Source: Myxococcaceae bacterium (lineage in GTDB: Bacteria > Myxococcota > Myxococcia > Myxococcales > Myxococcaceae). From it: a stretch of 60,191 nt of DNA. The notes under the pieces were generated by a model. That model did not search any database. It saw only the letters and a list, made by a program, of their open reading frames with translations, and was not told the DNA's origin. Location of the stretch: assembly GCA_016793095.1 (NCBI GenBank), contig JAEUJQ010000070.1:1-60191 (forward strand), given 5' to 3'. Positions 20,070 to 28,935 of this stretch are shown one piece after another; positions within the stretch are counted from its first letter, which is position 1; each line of letters opens with the position of its first letter. The position numbers and the translations under genes were made by a program.

Positions 20070-20773
20070 CAAGAGAAGGCCTTCACGCCCTCCTGCACGT
20101 CGTACAGCGCGACGGTCTTCTTCCCGCCAGAGTGATCGCAGGTGGGCACGGTGACGAGCTCCCAGCCAGGGAGGACGAGCGCCGTCAGCCCGCGACCGTA
20201 GACGCCACCCGTGTCCACCCCCACCGCCCACCGGGTGATGAGGGGGCGATCGAGGACCGAGTGCCCGAAGATGATCCGCTCGGGTCCGGTCCAGAAGTTC
20301 GTCCAGAAGCGGTGGCCGACCGGCGCCTTCGAGGGCCAGAACGACTTCGTGGCCGGAGGGTTGATGTGCTGCAGGTGGAGCAGGTGATGCGGCGACTGCT
20401 GCTCGAGGGGCACGCCGGGGAAGCAGCCCGCGTGGACCACCGCCGCGCCGAACTCAGGCAGCCGGATGAAGAGCGGCAGCTTCGAGAACCAGTCGTAGTG
20501 CTCGTCGTCGAGCGCCGCGCGCGTCCGCAGGTGATCTGCAGAGAGCTTCTCGGCCGGGCGGCGCCGCTGCTGCAGGTGCTTCTCTTCGTGGTTGCCCAGC
20601 ACGCACTCGTACTTCATCGCGAGCTCGACACAGGCGCGCGGGTGTGGTCCCCGATCGACGAGATCGCCCGCGAAGATGAGCCGGTCGGCGCTGCTCACCT
20701 GCAGCCGATCGAGCAGCGCCACCGCCTCGTCGAAGCAGCCGTGCAGATCTCCGATGATGATGGTGCGGCCCAC
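20069..20773 (-). CDS. Metallophosphoesterase (PPP/ApaH-like)
   Basis: 234 residues with the three metal-binding motifs GDLHGC, GDLVDRG and GNHE, then HAGCFPG and IIFGHSVLD, in the order of the PPP family (Ser/Thr phosphatases, PrpE and ApaH). I place the start at GTG 20773 (VGRTIIIGDLHG), with GAGGA upstream; the longer open frame would run into the divergent sigma-factor gene. It is coupled to the hybrid kinase, so it may act on phosphoproteins or nucleotides in the same pathway; substrate unknown. Confidence 0.85.
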
Positions 20774-20951
20774 GTCGTCATCCTCGCTGAACACCGGCAG
20801 CGCCGGCAGGTTGCTCGGTCGGACGAGACGCCGTCCAATCGCCTGACCCCGGCGCGAGTCCCCGCAGGTGGTTGATCTTCCGCCTGATTGAGCCGCGTCA
20901 GGAAATGGCGTCGGTTGTCGTGGGAGCGGGTATGGTCGATGGCCTTCGCCC

Positions 20952-21605
20952 ATGCTCACCGACGACGAACTGTTCGCCGACATCTCCCGGCGCAAAGCCG
21001 AAGGCCGTGACTTCAAGAAGCAGCTCGGAGAGCTGGTCTTCAGGTGGAGGGACGCTTCCACCACCGTCATCCGCCGCGTCCAGGGCGCGTTCATGAGGGG
21101 CTCTCCGGACGACGTCGATGAGGTGTTTCAAGACGCCGCCGCGAAGTTCATGTCCCGTGGCCTCGATCAGTTCCGGGGCGTGTCAGAGCAGATGCCGGGG
21201 AAGGCCGCCTCGCCGAAGACCTTCTTCCTTCGCATCGTGAAGCACTGCGCGATCGATCGCTATCGCCGCCAGCGCGAGGAGCTCGCGGAGGGCCCGCGCG
21301 GTGACGAGGAAGATGAGCGCGAGGAGTCGTTGCCCGAGGCCAACCGCGCCGTCGCCTTCTCGCAGGCGAAGGCCGAGGCCGCCGAGGCGAACGAGGAGTA
21401 CTGGGCTGCTTTCCGGAAGCTCCAGGAGGAGCACCCGAACGAGGCGGCTGCGTGGGATCTGTACCACCACCAGGATCTGGACGATCACGAAGAGGTCGCC
21501 CGCCGCCTGGGGATCACCGTCGTCAATTCCTACAAACGTGTCAGCCGCGCCCAGGCGTGGCTCAAGTCGTACGTGCTCGAAGCACGCAAGGAGGAGCAGT
21601 CGTGA
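20952..21605 (+). CDS. ECF-like RNA polymerase sigma factor
   Basis: 217 residues. Sigma region 2 is recognisable in the order DDVDEVFQDAAAKFM, then FFLRIVKHCAIDRYRRQRE, the usual aromatic/basic promoter-melting end. An acidic linker (GPRGDEEDEREESLPE) separates it from a short region 4 helix-turn-helix: DDHEEVARRLGITVVNSYKR. Overall layout is that of ECF (group 4) sigma factors, but divergent, and no family number can be given. It begins at ATG 20952, divergent from the phosphoesterase, and its stop overlaps the next start (GTGA). That coupling is typical of a sigma factor with its regulator. Confidence 0.8.
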   Translation: MLTDDELFADISRRKAEGRDFKKQLGELVFRWRDASTTVIRRVQGAFMRGSPDDVDEVFQDAAAKFMSRGLDQFRGVSEQMPGKAASPKTFFLRIVKHCAIDRYRRQREELAEGPRGDEEDEREESLPEANRAVAFSQAKAEAAEANEEYWAAFRKLQEEHPNEAAAWDLYHHQDLDDHEEVARRLGITVVNSYKRVSRAQAWLKSYVLEARKEEQS

Positions 21606-22786
21606 CCGTCTCGCCCATCGAGAAGTACCAGGCCCGCATCGACGAGCTCGAGTCGCTGAGAACGGAGCTGCAGGCCGCCAGTCGCCCGGATCCCGCGCCG
21701 GTGGTGGGCAGAGTGCTCGAGGCCGCTGGCGATCTGCTGCGGCGCCGCCTCAAGGTGAGCTGCGACGAGCAGCGCATCGACCAGGCGCTCGCGGTGGTTC
21801 CCGAGAAGGGCCTGCTGGCGTGGCTCGATGGCGTGAAGGCGGAAGACGTGCGCTCGCGCGTCGAGCGGGCCGCGGATCAAGCGGTGGACGCCGCGATCCC
21901 CGAGAGCGACGGCGACGGACGGACGCTGACCGTCTGGGCGATGCAGGCCCTGATGGCGCGCGACCGGCTCGAGTCTGCCCGCTTCGCCGTCGAGCGGATG
22001 AAGCGCAGCAACAAGGCCGGCGCCAGCGTCGCTCTCGAGCGCCTGGAGAAGGAGCTCGCCGCGGCCGACGAGCGCTCGAGGCGGTGTTGTACCCGGCTCA
22101 CCGCGCTCAACGCCGACCGGCGCGACGAGCTGGCCCTGCTGGATCCCGAGCGGCGCGCAGCCGCGTGGTGGTTGTCGGAGAAGTCGGGGCTCGAGCACGA
22201 CCTCGTCGTCAGGGTGCTCGGCGGCGAGGCGCGAGGCAGCCTCCCGAAAGGCGCCCAGGCCGCGCACGACCTGGTGATGCAGAAGCGCACGCGACGCTTC
22301 TCCTACGACGAGCTGCTCCGCTTCGATCTCGGCCTCGCCAGCCCAGCCGAGCTCGAGGCCGTGAGGAAGGCGGCGGGAGACGACCCCGAGCTGAAGCTGG
22401 CGCTGAAGGCGATGGAGGAGGGCGACCTCGCCATCGACGACGTGACGAAGGACGAAGTGCCCGTGCTGCGAGCTGCTCCCGTGCCGCCTGCGGTCGAGCC
22501 GCGCAGCCCCGCCCCCGAGATCGTGGAAGAGCGCAGCGAGTTCCGGCTGCTGGTGTTCCGCGCGAAGCAGCGTGTCCAGGTGGTGGTTCAACCCCGTCGC
22601 CAGGATCGCTTCGCTGCCGCCGCCGTCTACCTCCCCGACCAGCCTCAGCGCAGCGTGCCCCACGAGCCGGGAGATCACGGCCTGCACTTCGACGTGGGCG
22701 CCCCCGAGCGCGTGCGCGGGCTCGTCGCGAAGGTCGTCGTCCGCCTCACCGATGGGCGTGAGCTCACCAACGAGGTGAAGCTGTAG
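21602..22786 (+). CDS. Unknown protein coupled to sigma factor
   Basis: 394 residues, GTG start at 21602 inside the sigma stop. I do not recognise a family. The chain is mostly charged helices (IEKYQARIDELESLRTEL; RLEKELAAADERSRR), without signal peptide or membrane helix, so cytoplasmic. The C-terminal 90 residues look beta-rich (FRLLVFRAKQRVQVVVQPR; GLVAKVVVRLTDGRELT). By position it could be an anti-sigma or adaptor, but it lacks the ZAS motif (HxxxCxxC) and transmembrane helix of common anti-sigma factors. The stop overlaps the cutA start by one base. Confidence 0.75.
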   Translation: MTVSPIEKYQARIDELESLRTELQAASRPDPAPVVGRVLEAAGDLLRRRLKVSCDEQRIDQALAVVPEKGLLAWLDGVKAEDVRSRVERAADQAVDAAIPESDGDGRTLTVWAMQALMARDRLESARFAVERMKRSNKAGASVALERLEKELAAADERSRRCCTRLTALNADRRDELALLDPERRAAAWWLSEKSGLEHDLVVRVLGGEARGSLPKGAQAAHDLVMQKRTRRFSYDELLRFDLGLASPAELEAVRKAAGDDPELKLALKAMEEGDLAIDDVTKDEVPVLRAAPVPPAVEPRSPAPEIVEERSEFRLLVFRAKQRVQVVVQPRRQDRFAAAAVYLPDQPQRSVPHEPGDHGLHFDVGAPERVRGLVAKVVVRLTDGRELTNEVKL

Positions 22787-23133
22787 TGGCGCCGGCTCCC
22801 GCGCCCGGCGTCAGCGTCGTGCTGGTGACCGCGCCGTCCGAAGAGGTCGCCGCCACGCTGGCCCGGACCCTCGTCGAAGAGCGCCTGATCGCCTGCGCCA
22901 ACCTGGTGCCGAAGATCCGCTCCATCTATCGCTGGGAAGGCGCGGTGCACGACGAGCCCGAGGTCTTGCTGGTGCTGAAGACCCGCAGCGAGGGCTTCGC
23001 CGGCCTCGCCGCACGCATCAAGGCCCTGCACCCCTACTCGGTGCCCGAGGTGCTCGAGCTGCCCGTGCTCGCTGGTCACCACCCCTACCTCGACTGGGTG
23101 TTGGCCGAGACGACGCCGAAGCCCACCGGTTGA
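22786..23133 (+). CDS. cutA: Divalent-cation tolerance protein CutA
   Basis: 115 residues. VSVVLVTAPSEEVAATLART, LVEERLIACANLVPKIRSIY and YRWEGAVHDEPEVLLVLKT match CutA1, a trimeric PII-like protein implicated in copper and cation tolerance. The C-terminal HPYSVPEVLELPV block with the conserved tyrosine and proline is present. GTG start overlaps the preceding TAG. It is in the same transcription unit as the sigma factor, though CutA is often found beside unrelated genes. Confidence 0.93.
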   Translation: MAPAPAPGVSVVLVTAPSEEVAATLARTLVEERLIACANLVPKIRSIYRWEGAVHDEPEVLLVLKTRSEGFAGLAARIKALHPYSVPEVLELPVLAGHHPYLDWVLAETTPKPTG

Positions 23134-23293
23134 AGGCGACCGCCGCGCAGGCCCTTGAAAACAGGGAGTTCGAGAGCGCTCGCGGCCCAGACCTCACGGT
23201 GGTGTAAAGTCCCCTGCGAAAAGCGGTCGCACAACGTCCCACCTCGCGGGGCGATAACCCCTCCAGGAGTCCAGTTCTTCAAGGGAGATCACC

Positions 23294-25012
23294 GTGGTCC
23301 GGGTCAACTCGCGAGCGAAGGCAGCACAGGCGGTGGCGAAGCGCGCAGCGTCGAAGCGTACGTCGGCGGACATCGAGCGGCTCGAGAAGTCGAAGAGCGC
23401 TGAGGTCATGACCGCCGAAGACGGAACGGTCACCCGTCGCAGGTCTTCGCGTCGAAAGGACGTGCAGACCGATCAGGTCCTCACGAAGTCCGAGGGCAAG
23501 ATGCTCGAGTCCACCCTCGAGTACTCGAAGCGCACCACCCGCCCGGGCAAGGACACCACGAGCACCTTCGTCGAGAAGAGCGACATGCTGGGCCGCAAGT
23601 CGAGCGAGTCGCGCACCGAGACCTCGAGCGAAAAGGGCAGCACCTCGCGCCACACCGTCACCACGAAGGGCGTGGATGTCTACGGCATCGAGAAGAGCGG
23701 TCGCGAGCAGACCGTCAACAGCGCGCTGGCCGACGGCACCCGCACCGCGACCCACTCGAAGACGAGCGACTCCCGCGGCAACCAGCACAAGGCCTCCGAC
23801 GTCACCACCGTTCGCGAGCAGGGCGAGGCGGTCGTCACCCGCAACGAGAAGCGCGCGAAGGGCAGCCAGCTCGAGACCAGCTCGTCCACGACCTACGAGG
23901 ACGGCATCTTCACGCTCGGCGGCGGCGCCGACTGGAAGAAGGGCACGAGCGTCGAGAAGAGCTACCTCCGCGAGCGTGAGGCTGACGCGTCGAAGGTGGT
24001 GGCGAAGGCCGACAAGGTCGCCGAGCGCGCTGGCAAGGTGCTCGACTGGCTGGGGCTCGAGCCGAAGTCCTGGTCGAGCGAGGTCGATCCGTCGCGCATG
24101 AAGTCGAAGACGCTCGTCGAAGGCGAGCGCGGCTCCGTGCGCGCCGAGTGGGGCGTGTCGGGCGGGCAGAGCGCGCAGTTCGACGGCCAGAGCATCTCGG
24201 GCCAGTTCAACCGTGAGGCGCGCGCCGGCGTCTACGCCGAGTCGTCGGGCTCGGTCGAAGGCCGCTACGGGGAGGCCTCGTACGACGCGCGGGCGAAGGC
24301 CGAGGCGAAGGCGTCGGTCGACGCGCGCGGCCGGCTCGATCTCAACGGCCTCGATGCGTCGGTGAACCTGCGCGCTGGGGCGTCGGTCGAGGCCGAGGTC
24401 TCGGGCCGCGCGGCGACGAAGAGCATCACCATCTCGGGGGTCGAGGTGAACGCGGCGGTGGACGGCAAGGCGCGCGTCTCGGCCGAGGCGGTCGCCGAGG
24501 CGACGGGCACCGTGCAGATCACCCGTGACCCGCCCACGGCGGTCGCGAAGGGCACCATCGGCGCCTCCGCGGTCGCCAAGGCGGAAGCCGAGGTGCGGTT
24601 CTCGGCGGGCCCCTTCTCGGTGGTGGCGAGCGGCTACGCGAGCGCCGGCGCAGAGGCGCGGGCGACCGGCATCATCGGGTACGAGGACGGCAAGCTGAAG
24701 ATCGGCGGCAGCGCCGGCGCGGCCCTGGGCGTCGGCCTGGGCGGCTCGGCCACCGTCGAGATCGACGTGCGCGCGATCGGCCAGATGGCGAAGAACGCGG
24801 CCGACGTGAACGACGACGGCAAGGTCGATTGGAAGGACGCCTTCGCCGCGGTCGGCAAGACGGCGAAGTTCGCCTCGCGCTGGCTGGTGCCGCCCTCTCC
24901 GTCCCCGCGTGAGTTCGTCCGAATCACGCCTCCCCTGTTCACTCCACCGATGGTGATGCTGTGGTCTCCATGGCCCGTTCCGAACTCTTTTCTCGCGGCG
25001 AACAAGCCCTGA
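23294..25012 (+). CDS. Large repetitive beta-rich protein of unknown function
   Basis: 572 residues, GTG start with AGGGAG six bases before. No recognisable family. Residues 1-190 are rich in Ser, Thr, Lys and Arg (SESRTETSSEKGSTSRHTVT) with short repeats such as TYEDGIF. Residues about 270-510 alternate small and polar residues in long beta-strand patterns: ARAKAEAKASVDARGRLDLN, VSAEAVAEATGTVQI, YEDGKLKIGGSAGAALGVGL. At about 500-515 lies DVNDDGKVDWKD, a match to a calcium-binding EF-hand/dockerin loop. There is no signal peptide. Such Ala/Gly beta arrays occur in export-linked proteins, but that is only resemblance. The last 32 residues overlap the next gene in another frame and look unlike the rest. 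Confidence 0.75.
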   Translation: MVRVNSRAKAAQAVAKRAASKRTSADIERLEKSKSAEVMTAEDGTVTRRRSSRRKDVQTDQVLTKSEGKMLESTLEYSKRTTRPGKDTTSTFVEKSDMLGRKSSESRTETSSEKGSTSRHTVTTKGVDVYGIEKSGREQTVNSALADGTRTATHSKTSDSRGNQHKASDVTTVREQGEAVVTRNEKRAKGSQLETSSSTTYEDGIFTLGGGADWKKGTSVEKSYLREREADASKVVAKADKVAERAGKVLDWLGLEPKSWSSEVDPSRMKSKTLVEGERGSVRAEWGVSGGQSAQFDGQSISGQFNREARAGVYAESSGSVEGRYGEASYDARAKAEAKASVDARGRLDLNGLDASVNLRAGASVEAEVSGRAATKSITISGVEVNAAVDGKARVSAEAVAEATGTVQITRDPPTAVAKGTIGASAVAKAEAEVRFSAGPFSVVASGYASAGAEARATGIIGYEDGKLKIGGSAGAALGVGLGGSATVEIDVRAIGQMAKNAADVNDDGKVDWKDAFAAVGKTAKFASRWLVPPSPSPREFVRITPPLFTPPMVMLWSPWPVPNSFLAANKP

Positions 25013-26274
25013 AGTCCGGCGCCTACGATGAAGCGAAGAAGCTCTTTCGCGAGGACGAAGACGCGAAGGGCTCCCGCGCCGACTCGATCGCGAAGCTCCA
25101 GGCCGCCGACGCGAAGCTGGCGGCCGGCGACCTGAACGCGGCGGCTGCGCTCTACGAGACCGTGCTCGAGCGCAACCCGTCCGTCGCCGAGGCGTACCAG
25201 GGCCTCGGGCGCATCGCGCTCTTCACAGGCAACGTCGAGGCCGCCAAGGTGCACGCGATGGCTGCCGTTCGGCTCGCGCCCCGCCACGGGCTCGGGTGGA
25301 CGCTGGTGGGCCTGGTGCACGAGAGCCTCGAGGAGCACGACCTCGTCGTCGAGGCCCTCAAGAAGGGCGCAGAGCTGTCACCCGAGCTCTTCCTCTGCCA
25401 GTTCAACCTCGGCCGCTACCTCGCCTCGCGGGGCCGCGCGCCAGACGCGGTGGCTGCGTTGACTCAGGCGACGGCCCTCGCGCCGAACAACCCCGATGGC
25501 TTCCTCTTCCTCGGGCTCGCCTACAAGGTCGGCAAGCAGTACCGGCTCGCGCTCAAGGCGCTCGAGAAGGCGAAGGATCTCGCCCCGAAGAACGTGGACG
25601 CCTGGGCCACGCTCGGCGACGTGCTCTTCGAGCTGCGCGAGTTCCAGGCCGCGCGCGACATGCTCGATCAGGGCCTCGCGGCATGCGGAGATCACCCGGC
25701 GCTGCTGGAGAAGGCGCTCGCCGCCACCATGATGCTCGACGACGTTCCGGCCGCCGTCGCCTACCTCGAGCGCGAGCTGAAGGTGGCGCCCCAGCACGAG
25801 CAGGCGTGGCTCAACCTCGCCAATGTCTCCATCTTGAACGGCGAGTACGACAAGGCCGAGAAGGTGGCGAAGCAGCTGCTCGAGAAGAACCCGAGGCAAT
25901 GGGAAGCCCACTTCGTGCTCGGCAACCTGTACGCCGCCGCGCCCGTGCCGCAGAAGGCCGAGGCCGCCTACCGCAAGGCCATCGAGTGCGCGCCGACGGA
26001 GTGGCGCCCCGTCGTCAACCTCGCGACCCTCTTCATCGAGGGCGCGGACGCCGCGAGGTACCCTGAGGCGCAGGCCCTGCTGGAGAAGGCGGCGGCGCTG
26101 GCGCCGAAGACGGAGTGGCGGGTGCCCTACAACCAGGCGCTCGCGCTGACCCGGCTGGGCAGGAAGGACGAGGCGCTCGCGTTGGTCCGCGGCATTCAGA
26201 GAGACGCGCCCCCCACGCACCCGATGGTGGCCGAAGCGAAGAAGCTCGAGGCGAACCTGCTCGGCGGGGTTTGA
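24970..26274 (+). CDS. TPR repeat protein
   Basis: 434 residues, almost wholly tetratricopeptide repeats: NAAAALYETVLERNPSVAEA, AYQGLGRIALFTGN, NPDGFLFLGLAYKVGKQYRL, VDAWATLGDVLFELREF and AEAAYRKAIECAPTEWRPVV, about ten repeats. No signal peptide or membrane helix, so a cytoplasmic scaffold is likely. Start ATG 24970 (MARSELFSRGEQAL) overlaps the preceding gene by 43 bases; a GTG three codons upstream is less likely. Same strand and overlapping, so probably cotranscribed with the beta-rich protein. Confidence 0.88.
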   Translation: MARSELFSRGEQALKSGAYDEAKKLFREDEDAKGSRADSIAKLQAADAKLAAGDLNAAAALYETVLERNPSVAEAYQGLGRIALFTGNVEAAKVHAMAAVRLAPRHGLGWTLVGLVHESLEEHDLVVEALKKGAELSPELFLCQFNLGRYLASRGRAPDAVAALTQATALAPNNPDGFLFLGLAYKVGKQYRLALKALEKAKDLAPKNVDAWATLGDVLFELREFQAARDMLDQGLAACGDHPALLEKALAATMMLDDVPAAVAYLERELKVAPQHEQAWLNLANVSILNGEYDKAEKVAKQLLEKNPRQWEAHFVLGNLYAAAPVPQKAEAAYRKAIECAPTEWRPVVNLATLFIEGADAARYPEAQALLEKAAALAPKTEWRVPYNQALALTRLGRKDEALALVRGIQRDAPPTHPMVAEAKKLEANLLGGV

Positions 26275-26308
26275 CGGGCGGCCGGGCTGGTCGGCTAAGA
26301 CGCCGGAC

Positions 26309-26947
26309 ATGCGCTCAGCTCTCGCGGTGGTGATCGCGGTCGCCCTCCCAGCTCAGGCCGGCATCGGCTCTGCGCTCGCAAAGCTGAGCAAGGCGGGCCG
26401 CGTTGGCTCGACCGCCGTGAAGGTCAGCCGCACGGCGAAGCTGGCCCGGCTCGCCGGTGGCGTCTCGACCGTGGTGGTCGCCGAGCGCGCGGCCGCGTCG
26501 CTGGGAGGCGTGGCGGTCGAGAGCGCGGGCTACCTCGCGAGATCGAGCTCCGGTGAGCTGGTGATGCTCGCGAAGGGGAGCGCCGCGCCGATGGCGGTCG
26601 ATGACGTCGCCCAGGCCGCGCGGCGGCTGGGAACCAACGCCACGGTCGTGCTCGATCCGACCGTCGCCGCGAGTCCCGAGGCGCTCAGGGCGCTCCCGGC
26701 TGACGTCGAGCTCCTCGTCGCCGATGGTCCGCGCCGCCTCCCGGTGAGGCGGGTCGATCAGGACGGCGTGGTGAACTTCGTGGTCGAGCACGGAGACACG
26801 GCGATGGACCTCGCCGACTTCGCCGCGGGCCTCGTGCCCGACGACGCCGCGGACGACGAGGACGTCAGCCCGGTCACGGCCGTCGTCCTCGGGGCGATGA
26901 CCCTCGGCGCCTGGCTGGTGTGGAAACGGCACAGGGCTGCGTCCTGA
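26309..26947 (+). CDS. Secreted/membrane-anchored protein of unknown function
   Basis: 212 residues. A signal peptide is plausible (MRSALAVVIAVALPAQAG). The middle is Ala/Val-rich without recognised domain. An acidic stretch DDAADDEDV precedes a C-terminal hydrophobic helix (VTAVVLGAMTLGAWLVW) followed by KRHRAA, so the protein is probably anchored by its C-terminus. The pattern of acidic linker, helix and basic end recalls MYXO-CTERM tails, but the conserved Cys is absent. Function unknown. Confidence 0.7.
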   Translation: MRSALAVVIAVALPAQAGIGSALAKLSKAGRVGSTAVKVSRTAKLARLAGGVSTVVVAERAAASLGGVAVESAGYLARSSSGELVMLAKGSAAPMAVDDVAQAARRLGTNATVVLDPTVAASPEALRALPADVELLVADGPRRLPVRRVDQDGVVNFVVEHGDTAMDLADFAAGLVPDDAADDEDVSPVTAVVLGAMTLGAWLVWKRHRAAS

Positions 26948-26964
26948 TCGGCAGGCGCAGGTGA

Positions 26965-26987
26965 GGTCGGGAGGGACGCTCCCGACC
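26965..26987. terminator. Hairpin between convergent genes
   Basis: A perfect 9-bp stem with a 5-base loop: GGTCGGGAG at 26965-26973, loop ggacg, CTCCCGACC at 26979-26987. It sits in the 53-bp gap between the stop of the 26309 gene and the stop of the 27001 gene on the other strand. No T-run follows on either strand, so it may be a bidirectional but not classical intrinsic terminator. Confidence 0.6.
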
Positions 26988-27000
26988 AGCAAGGCATCGA

Positions 27001-27666
27001 TCACTCCGCGTCGGCGTCGGCGTCGGCGGCCTCGCGATCGGCGTCGGCGTTCGCCTTCTCGGCGTCGGCGTCAGCAGCGGCCACCGCCTGCTCGAGCTTC
27101 GCGTCGGCCTCGGCCTTCGCGGTGGCGTTGGCGGACTGCGCCGCCGCCTTCGCCGCCTCGGCCTTCGCGAGCCCCTCGGCGCGCTTGAGCTCGGCCTTCG
27201 CCTTCGCCTCGGCGGCCTTCGAGGGCGCGTCCTTCTTCGCCTTCGCCTCCTCGCCCGCCTTCTTCACGGCGTCCTTCGCCGCGTCGATCTTCGTCTTCCA
27301 CTCGGCCTTCACGGCCTCGACCTTCGCCTTCGCGTCGGCCTTCGCCGCGTCCACCTTCGCCTTCGCGGCGTCCTTCGCGGCCTTCGACTTCTCGGCGGCG
27401 GCCTTCTTGCGCTCCTCGGCCTTCGCCTTGTTGGCCTTCTTCTTCTCGTCGCGGGCGGCCTTCGCGGCCTTCGGGTCGGGCTTCGCGTCGGCGGCGGGCG
27501 TGGCCGCGGCCTTCTCGGAGGGCTTCTCAGCCGCCTTCTCCGCGGCCTTCTCGGCCTTCTCGACCTTCTCGGCTTTCTTCTCCTCCTTCTTCTCCTGGCC
27601 CTTGTTGGCGGGCTGGGCGAGGGCGATGGACGAGATGACGGCGAGGGCAATGGACAGACGCTTCAT
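27001..27666 (-). CDS. Secreted Ala/Lys/Glu-rich helical protein
   Basis: 221 residues. The first 18 form a signal peptide ending in IALAQP, then the rest is nearly all Ala, Lys, Glu and Asp in heptad-like patterns ([40 protein letters not shown]), ending in an acidic Asp/Ala tail ([20 protein letters not shown]). It should form one long charged helix or coiled coil in the periplasm, as in TolA domain II or LEA-like proteins. No partner is suggested by neighbours. The low complexity makes homology searches unreliable. Confidence 0.75.
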   Translation of the reverse strand: MKRLSIALAVISSIALAQPANKGQEKKEEKKAEKVEKAEKAAEKAAEKPSEKAAATPAADAKPDPKAAKAARDEKKKANKAKAEERKKAAAEKSKAAKDAAKAKVDAAKADAKAKVEAVKAEWKTKIDAAKDAVKKAGEEAKAKKDAPSKAAEAKAKAELKRAEGLAKAEAAKAAAQSANATAKAEADAKLEQAVAAADADAEKANADADREAADADADAE

Positions 27667-27741
27667 GGGTTCCTGCTCCTTGTGTGCGGGGGACTGCGGG
27701 GCTTCTCAGCGCGTCTCACGACGGTTGGAAAGACGGGATCT

Positions 27742-28935
27742 TCAGGGCCGTTCGAAACAGGCCGCGATGCCCTGCCCGACGCCGATGCACATGGTGGCGA
27801 GGCCCCGCTTCGCGCCGCGGCCCTTCATGGCGTGGAGCAGGGTGGCGGTGATGCGCGCGCCCGACATACCGAGGGGGTGGCCGAGGGCGATGGCGCCGCC
27901 GTTGACGTTCACCTTCGCCTCGTCGAGGCCCAGCTCGCGCACGCAGGCGAGCGACTGCGCGGCGAACGCCTCGTTCAGCTCGATCAGGTCGAGTGACGCC
28001 ACCGCCCACCCCGCACGGCTCAGCGCCTTTTTCGAGGCCGGCACCGGCCCGATGCCCATCGTGCGCGGATCGACGCCGGCAGTGCCGCTGGAGACGAAGC
28101 GGGCGAGTGGCTGACGGCCAACGAGGGCCCGCTCGCTCATCAGTACCACCGCGCTCGCGCCGTCGTTGAGGGACGACGAGTTCCCGGCGGTCACCGTGCC
28201 ACCGTCACGGAAGGCGGCCTTGAGGGTCGCCAGCTTCTCGTACGAGGAGTCGGCGCGCGGCTGCTCGTCCTGCGACACGACGAGCGGCGGGCCCTTCTTC
28301 TGCGGCAGCTCGACGTTCACCAGCTCGGCGGCGAAGCGGCCCTGTTGCTGAGCGGCGACGGCCTTCTGGTGGGAGGCGAGGGCGAAGCGATCCTGATCCT
28401 CGCGGGCGATCTTCCACTGCTCGGCGACGTTCTCGGCCGTCTCGCCCATCTGCTCGAGCGGGAACATCGCCGCCAGCTTCGGGTTCGGGTATCGCCAGCC
28501 AAGCGAGGTGTCGTAGCCCTCGAGCTTGCCGCCGGGGAAGCCGTCGGCCGGCTTCGGCACGGACCACGGAGCGCGCGTCATCGACTCGACGCCGCCGGCC
28601 ACCACCACGTCGGCCTCGCCGAGCTGGATCATGCGGGCGCCGAGGATCAGCGCTTCGAGGCCCGAGCCGCACAGCCGGTTCACCGTCGCCGCCGGCACCG
28701 TCTGGGGCAGGCCCGCGAGCAGCGCCGCCATGCGCGCGACGTTGCGGTTGTCTTCGCCGGCCTGGTTCGCACACCCGAGGTAGAGCTCTTCGATGGTCGC
28801 CGGGTCGATCTTCGCGCGCTCCACTGCCGCGCGGATCACCAGGGCCGCCAGATCGTCGGGCCGCACGTCCTTGAGCGCGCCCCGCAGCTTGCCGATCGGC
28901 GTGCGCACCGCGTCCACCACGAAGCAGGCGCTCAT
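27742..28935 (-). CDS. Acetyl-CoA acyltransferase (thiolase)
   Basis: 397-residue thiolase. It has the nucleophile motif [13 protein letters not shown] (Cys about 89), [21 protein letters not shown], the catalytic His in [17 protein letters not shown], and the second Cys in [13 protein letters not shown]. Such enzymes cleave 3-ketoacyl-CoA or condense acetyl-Co[16 protein letters not shown] also fits. Whether it is AtoB-, FadA- or PcaF-like is not certain. ATG 28935 overlaps the stop of the upstream dehydrogenase by four bases (ATGA). An enoyl-CoA hydratase and a 3-hydroxyacyl-CoA dehydrogenase on the opposite strand could supply the rest of a beta-oxidation or butyrate pathway. Confidence 0.93.
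   Translation of the reverse strand: MSACFVVDAVRTPIGKLRGALKDVRPDDLAALVIRAAVERAKIDPATIEELYLGCANQAGEDNRNVARMAALLAGLPQTVPAATVNRLCGSGLEALILGARMIQLGEADVVVAGGVESMTRAPWSVPKPADGFPGGKLEGYDTSLGWRYPNPKLAAMFPLEQMGETAENVAEQWKIAREDQDRFALASHQKAVAAQQQGRFAAELVNVELPQKKGPPLVVSQDEQPRADSSYEKLATLKAAFRDGGTVTAGNSSSLNDGASAVVLMSERALVGRQPLARFVSSGTAGVDPRTMGIGPVPASKKALSRAGWAVASLDLIELNEAFAAQSLACVRELGLDEAKVNVNGGAIALGHPLGMSGARITATLLHAMKGRGAKRGLATMCIGVGQGIAACFERP

Noticed and set aside
23134..23293. Promoter TTGAAA...TAAAGT upstream of the 23294 gene
   Set aside because: Spacing between the hexamers is far from 17 bases.
26309..26947. MYXO-CTERM protein
   Set aside because: The C-terminal helix is followed by basic residues but the conserved Cys before the helix is absent.
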